A stretch of 5,098 nucleotides of DNA from an uncultured Oscillochloris sp. (lineage in GTDB: Bacteria > Chloroflexota > Chloroflexia > Chloroflexales > Chloroflexaceae): positions 1-5,098 of the forward strand of contig CAIRFY010000529.1 in NCBI GenBank assembly GCA_903877945.1, read 5' to 3'. Position 1 is the stretch's first letter, and every line of letters starts with the position of its first letter. Below, piece by piece: positions 1 to 5,098 of the stretch. The notes beneath the pieces are model-generated. The model had not been told where the DNA came from, ran no database searches, and worked only from the letters and a program-made list of their open reading frames with translations. Made by a program: the position numbers and the translations under genes.

Positions 1-104
1 ACAGTTCAGCGATGAAACGATGACGCGGTGAGGCGTTCCGTATCGCCTCATCGCCTCATCGCTGAACTGTCAAGCTGAATGTACCCATTTTGAAACATGC
101 CTAA
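1..104. repeat. Left copy of a palindromic intergenic element (arm of a window-bracketing inverted repeat)
   Basis: Positions 1-70 form a hairpin: the 15 bases at 1-15 are the exact reverse complement of 56-70, and an inner GTGAGGCG (28-35) faces CGCCTCAT (44-51). Two tandem copies of GCCTCATC lie at 45-60. Positions 71-104 continue with AAGCTGAATG and a short hairpin around GAAACATGCC. The whole block aligns in reverse complement with 4958-5069 with scattered mismatches. No ORF with protein character lies here. It looks like a dispersed REP/MITE-like element without its own transposase; that class is inferred. Confidence 0.85.
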
Positions 105-118
105 GACATGGTTCAGAA

Positions 119-209
119 CAGGTTTACAGTTTGGCGGAGACGCGAGGACACGAGGATGCGATAGCATCGCCTCGTCGTATCCTCGCCTTATCGCCAAACT
201 GTAAACCTG
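119..209. repeat. Long palindrome with perfect 18-bp outer stem
   Basis: CAGGTTTACAGTTTGGCG at 119-136 is the exact reverse complement of 192-209. The interior is an imperfect continuation of the stem (GCGAGGACACGAGG against GCGAGGATACGACG read from the other side), closing on GATGC-GATA-GCATC near the centre. The right edge copy at 4926-5069 lacks this block although the flanking bases on both sides are shared, so it appears to be an extra module nested in the left copy. As RNA it would fold into a roughly 90-nt hairpin. It has no U-tract, so a terminator role is not evident. Confidence 0.85.
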
Positions 210-222
210 AAACCTTGTCTAA
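205..222. repeat. 18-bp sequence shared in inverted orientation with 4926-4943
   Basis: ACCTGAAACCTTGTCTAA here is a perfect reverse-complement match to 4926-4943. It marks the inner boundary of the edge elements on both sides of the window, beyond which the two flanks no longer match. On the right side this boundary lies in the -35 zone of the putative deoC promoter. Confidence 0.85.
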
Positions 223-284
223 GTAGAAAAATCTTAACAATAGGCGCTCAGAGGGCGAATCGAGACAGGGGAAGCCTTCACTAA

Positions 285-293
285 TGTTATAAT
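285..293 (+). promoter_or_regulatory. Extended -10 promoter for the transaldolase gene
   Basis: TGTTATAAT contains a perfect TATAAT (288-293) preceded by TGN, the extended -10 signature that lets housekeeping sigma factors work without a good -35. The expected -35 zone (about 262-270, cgagacaggg) matches TTGACA poorly. Transcription would start near 300 and give a leader of about 40 nt. Just downstream, GAGGGG (326-331) is a good ribosome-binding site 7 nt before the GTG at 339. Confidence 0.65.
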
Positions 294-338
294 ATCAATA
301 CACCATTAGCATATATACACACTTAGAGGGGCGACACC

Positions 339-986
339 GTGCAAATCTACCTTGACACTGCAAACATCAGCGAGATCCGCGAGGCGGCATCCTGGGGCAT
401 TCTCAGCGGCGTGACGACGAACCCGACCCTGGTGGCCCGCGAGAAGGGTGCCGACTTCAAGTCGGTAATCAGCGAGATTGCCGAACTGGTCGATGGCCCG
501 ATCAGCGCCGAGGCGGTTTCCCTGGACGGCGAGGGCATGGTGAAAGAGGGCCTGGAGTTCGCCACATGGCACCCCAACGTCATCGTGAAGGTGCCGAGCA
601 CCACCGAGGGGCTCAAGGCGGTCTACCAACTGGCCCGCAAAGGTATCCGCACCAACGTCACCCTGATCTTCAACGCCAGCCAGGCTCTGTTGGCCGCCCG
701 CGCTGGAGCCTTCATCGTTAGCCCGTTCGTAGGCCGGGTCGATGACACCGGCGTAGACGGGATGCAGCTCATTCGCGAGATCAGCCAGATCTACAAGAGC
801 GACTCCGAGATCACGACGAAAATCATCTCGGCCTCGATCCGCCACCCGCGCCACATTATCGACAGCGCCCTCGCCGGTGCCGACATCGCCACCTGCCCCT
901 TCAAGGTACTCCAGATGTCGATGCGCCACCCGCTCACCGACCGGGGTATCGAGCAGTTCCTCGCCGACTGGAAGGCCCGCGCGTAG
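339..986 (+). CDS. tal: Transaldolase, small TalC/fructose-6-phosphate aldolase-type family
   Basis: The 215-residue protein is a cytosolic class I aldolase fold that moves a dihydroxyacetone unit between sugar phosphates in the non-oxidative pentose phosphate pathway. The start is GTG, with GAGGGG 7 nt upstream and the family-typical opening MQIYLDTANI. Visible motifs are Asp6, GVTTNPTL (24-31), the Schiff-base Lys84 in VIVKVPST, SPFVGRVDD (128-136) and Ser165 in SASIRHPR. The length fits the 210-220 residue family. Two positions separate transaldolases from fructose-6-phosphate aldolases: Glu58 (ISAEAV), where E. coli FsaA has Gln59, and Phe130, where FsaA has Tyr131. Both here are of transaldolase type, so transaldolase activity is the better call. 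It has its own promoter and is followed by a strong hairpin terminator, so it is probably monocistronic. Confidence 0.93.
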   Translation: MQIYLDTANISEIREAASWGILSGVTTNPTLVAREKGADFKSVISEIAELVDGPISAEAVSLDGEGMVKEGLEFATWHPNVIVKVPSTTEGLKAVYQLARKGIRTNVTLIFNASQALLAARAGAFIVSPFVGRVDDTGVDGMQLIREISQIYKSDSEITTKIISASIRHPRHIIDSALAGADIATCPFKVLQMSMRHPLTDRGIEQFLADWKARA

Positions 987-998
987 ACAACATTCCGT

Positions 999-1048
999 CA
1001 CAAGCCAAAAGCCTCACACGGGTGTCCGTGTGGGGCTTTTGGCTTGTG
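999..1048 (+). terminator. Intrinsic terminator hairpin after the transaldolase gene
   Basis: CACAAGCCAAAAGCC (999-1013) pairs perfectly with 1034-1048, and CACACG (1015-1020) with CGTGTG (1027-1032). The T1014-G1033 wobble joins them into a stem of about 22 bp with a 6-nt loop. The GC-rich upper part is followed by CTTTTGGCTT, so the T run lies inside the extended stem, and the matching A run on the other side suggests bidirectional function. It starts 13 nt after the stop codon and separates the transaldolase from the kinase transcript. Confidence 0.8.
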
Positions 1049-1080
1049 GCAGGAATCCCCAGCCCGGTCTCGTGCACAAA

Positions 1081-1110
1081 TTGACATAGCACCGTTGGAT
1101 AGAGTAAAGT
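1081..1110 (+). promoter_or_regulatory. Sigma-70-type promoter for the histidine kinase gene
   Basis: A perfect TTGACA (-35, 1081-1086) is followed after 18 bp by TAAAGT (1105-1110), a 4-of-6 match to TATAAT. The start would be near 1117, giving a leader of about 30 nt. It lies directly downstream of the terminator, in agreement with separate transcription of the kinase. The -10 assignment is the weaker part. Confidence 0.5.
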
Positions 1111-1135
1111 ATCAGGACTACATTCGCTGCCTTGC

Positions 1136-1141
1136 GAGGTG
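1136..1141 (+). promoter_or_regulatory. Ribosome-binding site deciding the kinase start
   Basis: GAGGTG lies 5 nt upstream of ATG at 1147. An in-frame TTG at 1132 has no Shine-Dalgarno sequence before it and would itself cover this site, so 1147 is preferred. Confidence 0.7.
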
Positions 1142-1146
1142 CCTGT

Positions 1147-2790
1147 ATGTCGCCAATCGCCATCAACCAGCGTCAGCTAGAGACTCTCAGCCAGCTTCTG
1201 ATTGCTGGTGGGCATCACGATGTCTCTGGGCTCCTGTCCGCATCTCTTGAGCGCCTCGTCGCCTTCTGGCCGGCGCAGGCCGGGGCGTTGCTCTACATCA
1301 CACCTTATGGCGAGACAGTACGGCTCATCCAAGGTTCCCTCGATAGCGAAACCCGCACGCTGATCGAGCAGGCCCGTAGCGGTTTTATACGCCGTGATGA
1401 TGGAACCGAGCCCATGCTTGGCTCCTACTCGCTAGAGGGTAATCGCGATCTGATCGAACTGCCGTTGCAGAGCGGTGGTCAGGGCGTCGGTCTGCTGCAC
1501 CTGGTAGTGAACGGCCAGGAACTCGGTGCCGGTGGCAAGAATGACCCGAGCGCGCTCAATGCCGATGAGGATCTGATGGTGCTGCTGGTGCGGGCCATTG
1601 GTGGCGAGGCCGACAAGCTCTCGATGCTGCGGCGCGCTGAGCGCGATCTGCGCGAGCTGAATCTGCTCTACGAGATCGGCCAGTCGCTGGCGATTAACCT
1701 CGATCTCTCCAGCTTGCTCAACGATATTAAGCTGCGTGCGCCCAAGGTGGTGGGGGCCGAGCGCTGCTCGATCCTGCTGATTGATGAGCAGCGCAACGAG
1801 CTGGTGCTGGAGATCCCCGGCGAGAACCGGCAGTATCGTATGCCCGCCGACCGGGGTATCGCCGGGTGGGTGGCGACGCACGGGGTCGGCCAGATTGTGA
1901 ATGATGTTGAGCAGGATCCGCGCTGGTACGATGCAATTGGCCGTGAGGCGGAGTTTGTCACCCGCTCGATCCTCTGCGTCCCCATGCGGATCAAAGATCG
2001 AGTCAGCGGCGTGATGCAACTGCTCAACAAGGTTGATGGCAAATCCTTCAGCGACCAAGATATGCAGTTGCTCACCACCCTGGCTGTCCAGGCCGCTATC
2101 GCTGTCGAGAACGCCCGCCTCTACCAGAGCCTCAAGCAGGAGCGTGACCGGCTGCTGAGCAAAGAGGCCGAGACACGTTCTGCCATCGCTCGCGACCTGC
2201 ACGACGGCCCGACCCAGAGTGTGGCCGCAATCGCTATGAATATTGAGTTCATTAAGAAGCTGTTTCGAGCGATGCCCGAGCGCGTGCCGGCTGAACTCGA
2301 TACGCTGTCTGAGTTGGTGCATAAGACGACCAACGACATCCGCACGCTGCTCTTTGAACTGCGACCCCTGGGCCTAGAGACGCAGGGCCTGGTGATCACA
2401 CTCCAGCAGTACGTGGATCGCTGGCGCGACCCCTCGGGCAACACCACCCGGCTGCGGCTTGAGGCTCCTACGAATGTGCCGCGCCTACCCTCAGAGATCG
2501 AGGCGGCGACCTTCATCATCCTCCAGGAGGCGGTGAACAATGCCCGCAAGCACGCCCGCAGTGACCTGATCACGATCTACCTCTATGTGGAGGAGGATGT
2601 CTTTGTGGCCAGCGTGCGCGACCGGGGCAAGGGCTTTAACGTGGCGGCGGTGGAAAGTACCTATAACAGCCGGGGCAGCCTGGGCCTGCTGAATATGAAG
2701 GAGCGCGCCCGCCTGATCGGTGCCGATCTGCGTATCCGCTCCGAGTCTGATCATGGTACAACGGTGGAACTGCGGATACCTTTGTCATAA
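1147..2790 (+). CDS. Cytoplasmic GAF-domain sensor histidine kinase (HisKA_3/NarL-type)
   Basis: The 547-residue protein autophosphorylates on a His and should pass phosphate to a NarL/LuxR-family response regulator; none is encoded here. Layout: a divergent GAF-like region (about 25-150), a helical linker (155-185), a clear GAF domain (about 187-325), a short coiled linker, a HisKA_3 dimerisation/phosphoacceptor domain (about 343-410) and HATPase_c (about 452-546). His352 in ARDLHDGPTQS is the phosphoacceptor. FELRP (403-407) is typical of this kinase class. The ATPase has the N box Glu461/Asn465 (EAVNNARKHA), G1 DRGKGF (492-497) and G2 SLGLLNMKERA (511-521). All catalytic motifs are intact. 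No membrane segment or signal peptide is seen, so sensing is probably cytosolic; the ligand is unknown. The ATG at 1147 is chosen over an upstream TTG at 1132. The stop codon overlaps the first unit of a heptamer array. Confidence 0.94.
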   Translation: MSPIAINQRQLETLSQLLIAGGHHDVSGLLSASLERLVAFWPAQAGALLYITPYGETVRLIQGSLDSETRTLIEQARSGFIRRDDGTEPMLGSYSLEGNRDLIELPLQSGGQGVGLLHLVVNGQELGAGGKNDPSALNADEDLMVLLVRAIGGEADKLSMLRRAERDLRELNLLYEIGQSLAINLDLSSLLNDIKLRAPKVVGAERCSILLIDEQRNELVLEIPGENRQYRMPADRGIAGWVATHGVGQIVNDVEQDPRWYDAIGREAEFVTRSILCVPMRIKDRVSGVMQLLNKVDGKSFSDQDMQLLTTLAVQAAIAVENARLYQSLKQERDRLLSKEAETRSAIARDLHDGPTQSVAAIAMNIEFIKKLFRAMPERVPAELDTLSELVHKTTNDIRTLLFELRPLGLETQGLVITLQQYVDRWRDPSGNTTRLRLEAPTNVPRLPSEIEAATFIILQEAVNNARKHARSDLITIYLYVEEDVFVASVRDRGKGFNVAAVESTYNSRGSLGLLNMKERARLIGADLRIRSESDHGTTVELRIPLS

Positions 2791-2820
2791 TGCAAAATGC
2801 AAAATGCAAAATGCAAAATG
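2789..2820 (+). repeat. Heptamer array, direct arm (AATGCAA-type) at the kinase 3' end
   Basis: Four perfect TGCAAAA units (2791-2818) plus partial units at both ends. In the AATGCAA phase the first unit starts at 2789, so the last two bases of the kinase TAA stop belong to the array. The same motif returns inverted at 2894-2927, so the two arms can pair over more than 30 bp around the central hairpin. It resembles the short tandemly repeated repetitive (STRR) heptamers described in cyanobacteria; homology is not implied. Confidence 0.9.
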
Positions 2821-2835
2821 CGCAATAGAGCATAA

Positions 2836-2890
2836 GTAACGCTGTCATTCTTCGCTTCGCTCAGAATGACGGGACGCCTCACCGCGTTAC
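2836..2890. repeat. Hairpin module between the inverted heptamer arms
   Basis: GTAACGC (2836-2842) pairs with GCGTTAC (2884-2890), and GTCATTCT (2844-2851) pairs with AGAATGAC (2863-2870) around a TCGCTTCGCTC loop. CGCCTCACCGCGT (2875-2887) is identical to 5035-5047 and to the reverse complement of 23-35. The GTCATTCT/AGAATGAC segment resembles a short dispersed palindrome I recall from many bacterial intergenic regions. With the flanking arms it forms one large cruciform between the convergent kinase and sucD genes, where it could act as a two-way transcription barrier (inference). Confidence 0.8.
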
Positions 2891-2893
2891 TTC

Positions 2894-2927
2894 TGCATTT
2901 TGCATTTTGCATTTTGCATTTTGCATT
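2894..2927 (-). repeat. Heptamer array, inverted arm at the sucD 3' end
   Basis: Four perfect TGCATTT units (2894-2921) and a partial fifth, the reverse complement of the array at 2789-2820. It ends 6 bp from the sucD stop codon, so the kinase/sucD gap holds essentially only repeats. Confidence 0.9.
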
Positions 2928-2933
2928 GAACCC

Positions 2934-3809
<876 letters not shown>

Positions 3810-3813
3810 CAGA

Positions 3814-3819
3814 CCCTCC
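3814..3819 (-). promoter_or_regulatory. Ribosome-binding site deciding the sucD start
   Basis: GGAGGG on the minus strand, 4 nt before TTG at 3809 and 6 bp inside the edge of the heptamer array. It supports the TTG start over the array-encoded ATG at 3839. Confidence 0.75.
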
Positions 3820-3825
3820 GGGTTG

Positions 3826-4044
3826 AATGCAAAATGCAAAATGCAAAATGCAAAATGTAAAGTGTAAAATGCAAAATGTAAAATGCAAAATGTAAAATGT
3901 AAAATGTAAAATGTAAAATGTAAAATGCTAAAATGCTAAAATGCTAAAATGCTAAAATGCTAAAATGCTAAAATGCTAAAATGCTAAAATGCTAAAATGC
4001 AAAGTGTAAAGTGTAAAGTGTAAAATGCAAAATGTACAATACAA
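3826..4044 (+). repeat. Mixed heptamer/octamer tandem array upstream of sucD (30 units)
   Basis: The array parses without gaps: 14 heptamers (3826-3923; AATGCAA, AATGTAA and one AGTGTAA), nine octamers AATGCTAA (3924-3995), then seven heptamers (3996-4044) including three AGTGTAA and two degenerate final units. Variation is concentrated at the C/T and A/G positions, suggesting slippage plus point change. It fills the region upstream of the sucD RBS, where a promoter would be expected. On the minus strand each AATGTAA gives TTTACA, a 5-of-6 match to a -35 box, but I see no convincing -10 at proper spacing. The unit lacks spacers, so this is not CRISPR. Confidence 0.93.
3924..3995 (+). repeat. 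Nine perfect AATGCTAA octamers inside the heptamer array
   Basis: Seventy-two bases with no mismatch. Each unit equals the heptamer AATGCAA with one inserted T. Perfect identity against the mixed flanking heptamers suggests a recent expansion by replication slippage. Confidence 0.93.
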
Positions 4045-4065
4045 AACCCATTGCCTACTGGCATC

Positions 4066-4095
4066 TTTTGCATTTTGCATTTTGCATTTTGCATT
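4066..4095 (-). repeat. Heptamer array, inverted arm at the deoC 3' end
   Basis: Four perfect TTTTGCA units (4066-4093), the reverse complement of the array type at 3826-4044, separated from it by 21 bp containing the small hairpin TGCC-TACT-GGCA (4052-4063). The arm ends 6 bp before the deoC stop. A deoC transcript running into this region could fold back on the long array. Confidence 0.9.
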
Positions 4096-4101
4096 GATCG
4101 G

Positions 4102-4851
4102 TCATCCGCCGATAATTGTCACCCCGGCACTGGTGCCAATACGGTTGGCCCCGGCGGCGAGCATGGCCTGAGCATCGGCCAGGCTGCGGATGCCGCCCGA
4201 CGCCTTGACGCCCACGTCGGAACCGACAACACGGCGCATGAGGGCGATGTCGGCGGCGCTGGCCCCGCCACCCGCGAAGCCCGTGCTGGTTTTTACGAAG
4301 TCGGCCCCGGCGCGGGCGGCCAGCAGGCAGGCCACCACCTTCTGCTCGGCGCTGAGCAGTGCTGTTTCAATGATCACCTTCACCAGCGCACCCTGGGCGT
4401 GACCGGCGTTCACCACCTGCCAGATATCCTCGGCCACCTCGGGGTAGCGCCCGGCCCGCAGATGTCCCACGGCGAGTACCATATCGAGCTCGCGGGCACC
4501 GTTGGCGGCGGCCTGGGTAGCCTCAAAGACCTTTGTCTCGGTGGTGGTCGCGCCGAGGGGGAAGCCGATCACCGTGCAGATAACCACGGGCGAGCCGCTG
4601 AGCAGGCGCACGCAGAGCGGCACGTAGATGGGGTTGACGCAGACGCTGGCGAAGCAGTACTGGACAGACTCGGCGCAGAGGTGCGTGATCTGCTCGGGGG
4701 TGGCATCGGGCTTCAGCAGGGTGTGGTCAATAAAACTAGCAAGCGGGGTGGCGGACGGAGGGACAGGCGCATGGCGGACGAGGCGCGTACCGCTGGGCAG
4801 GCCGGGGATAGCTGCGAGGCGCTGGGCCACCTGCGTGATCAGATCATCCAT
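4102..4851 (-). CDS. deoC: Deoxyribose-phosphate aldolase (DERA)
   Basis: A class I aldolase that cleaves 2-deoxy-D-ribose 5-phosphate to glyceraldehyde 3-phosphate and acetaldehyde, the last step of deoxynucleoside catabolism in the cytosol. The 249-residue protein has the family opening IDHTLLKPDAT (41-51), Asp123 in ELDMV, Lys158 in LVKVIIET, the Schiff-base Lys187 in DFVKTSTGF, and Lys216 in VKASGGIR, the second lysine of the active-site pair; the phosphate-site glycines near 235-245 are present. About 35 residues precede the IDHT motif, longer than in compact DERAs such as that of B. subtilis, and form a variable N-terminal segment. The ATG at 4851 has GAGGAGG 7 nt upstream. The ORF stays open upstream to 4965, but that part crosses the promoter and edge repeat and does not resemble the family. 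It is on the same strand as sucD, but 292 bp of repeats separate them, so co-transcription is doubtful. Confidence 0.95.
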   Translation of the reverse strand: MDDLITQVAQRLAAIPGLPSGTRLVRHAPVPPSATPLASFIDHTLLKPDATPEQITHLCAESVQYCFASVCVNPIYVPLCVRLLSGSPVVICTVIGFPLGATTTETKVFEATQAAANGARELDMVLAVGHLRAGRYPEVAEDIWQVVNAGHAQGALVKVIIETALLSAEQKVVACLLAARAGADFVKTSTGFAGGGASAADIALMRRVVGSDVGVKASGGIRSLADAQAMLAAGANRIGTSAGVTIIGG

Positions 4852-4858
4852 ATGTGCG

Positions 4859-4865
4859 CCTCCTC
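4859..4865 (-). promoter_or_regulatory. Ribosome-binding site of deoC
   Basis: GAGGAGG on the minus strand, 7 nt before the ATG at 4851. It fixes the start and argues against the 38-residue upstream extension. Confidence 0.8.
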
Positions 4866-4909
4866 GCTGCTGCGACCGGCCACAACCCTTCCGGGCCGAC
4901 GCGCCACGT

Positions 4910-4918
4910 ATTGTAGCA
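4910..4918 (-). promoter_or_regulatory. Extended -10 promoter for deoC
   Basis: On the minus strand TGCTACAAT gives TACAAT (5 of 6) with an upstream TGN. A -35 with 17-bp spacing would fall at 4933-4938 (AAACCT), a poor match lying inside the edge repeat. The predicted leader of about 50 nt is GC-rich. Like the transaldolase promoter, it appears to rely on the extended -10. Confidence 0.55.
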
Positions 4919-4932
4919 TATGTGGTTAGACA

Positions 4933-4957
4933 AGGTTTCAGGTGCCAGGTTTCAGGT
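4933..4957. repeat. Short direct duplication AGGTTTCAGGT
   Basis: AGGTTTCAGGT occurs at 4933-4943 and again at 4947-4957, separated by GCC. The first copy is part of the 18-bp match to 205-222. The second fills the place where the left edge element holds its nested palindrome (119-204). Confidence 0.8.
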
Positions 4958-5098
4958 TTAGGCATGGTTCAAAATGGGCACATTCAGCTTTACCGTCTTG
5001 CGATGAGGCGATGAGGCGATGAGGCGATACGGAGCGCCTCACCGCGTCATCGTTTCGTCGCTGAATTGTTAAGCTGGTTTGAACCATGCCTTAGGCAT
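4958..5098. repeat. Right copy of the palindromic intergenic element
   Basis: Positions 4958-5069 align in reverse complement with 1-104. The element holds three tandem GATGAGGC units (5002-5025), against two in the left copy. AGGCATGGTTCAAA (4960-4973) is inverted at 5078-5091, and CAGCTT (4985-4990) faces AAGCTG (5071-5076), so the block is itself a large nested palindrome. The window ends on ATGCCTTAGGCAT (5086-5098), which suggests that another module continues beyond the edge. No coding potential is seen. Confidence 0.85.

Noticed and set aside
306..1001. Minus-strand ORF of 231 codons opposite the transaldolase
   Set aside because: Third-position GC shadow; the sense strand encodes a complete enzyme with catalytic residues and an RBS.
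1132..1146. TTG start for the kinase at 1132
   Set aside because: No Shine-Dalgarno sequence precedes it, whereas the ATG at 1147 has GAGGTG 5 nt upstream.
1432..2322. Minus-strand ORF of 296 codons inside the kinase gene
   Set aside because: Antisense shadow of conserved GAF and HisKA_3 domains; no start signals or motifs.
3826..4044. CRISPR array
   Set aside because: Units are 7-8 bp, directly adjacent, with no spacers and no cas genes.
4051..4929. Long + strand ORF of 292 codons opposite deoC
   Set aside because: Antisense shadow of deoC in GC-rich DNA; it starts in repeat sequence (CILHFAFCI) and has no recognisable domain or RBS.
4852..4965. 38-residue N-terminal extension of DeoC
   Set aside because: It runs through the promoter and edge repeat and lacks an RBS; the ATG at 4851 has a strong GAGGAGG.

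Overview
The window carries four complete housekeeping or regulatory genes set among dense, highly structured intergenic repeats. In order they are a transaldolase (339-986, +), a cytoplasmic GAF-domain histidine kinase (1147-2790, +), the succinyl-CoA synthetase alpha subunit sucD (2934-3809, -) and the deoxyribose-phosphate aldolase deoC (4102-4851, -). The two left genes point right and the two right genes point left, so the kinase and sucD converge. Coding regions are GC-rich, use GTG and TTG starts as well as ATG, and have clear Shine-Dalgarno sites. Together with the small TalC-type transaldolase and the GAF/HisKA_3 kinase architecture, this suggests a Chloroflexota (Chloroflexales-like) bacterium. 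That placement is inference from style, not proof.

Left edge (1-338): two long imperfect hairpins made of palindromic modules (1-70 and 119-209), then an extended -10 promoter and leader for the transaldolase. Positions 987-1146 hold a strong hairpin terminator and a separate promoter for the kinase. Positions 2789-2933 (kinase/sucD) and 3820-4101 (sucD/deoC) are almost entirely repeats. They consist of tandem AATGCAA-type heptamers in one orientation, a short unique or hairpin centre, then the same heptamers inverted. The second region also holds nine perfect copies of an 8-bp derivative, AATGCTAA. Right edge (4852-5098): the deoC leader and promoter, then an inverted copy of the left-edge palindromic element, so the gene cluster is bracketed by a diverged inverted repeat of about 110 bp (1-104 against 4958-5069).

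Metabolically, transaldolase (pentose phosphate pathway) and DeoC (deoxynucleoside salvage to glyceraldehyde 3-phosphate and acetaldehyde) both feed central carbon metabolism, and SucD is half of the TCA-cycle succinyl-CoA synthetase. The kinase senses an unknown, probably cytoplasmic signal and has no response regulator in the window. The genes do not look like one pathway operon: each + strand gene has its own promoter, and sucD lacks its usual sucC neighbour. I see no defence system, mobile-element gene, RNA gene or CRISPR array. The most notable content is the repeat architecture: heptamer arms abut or overlap gene ends to within a few bases, and one 13-bp core motif links the central hairpin to both edge elements.
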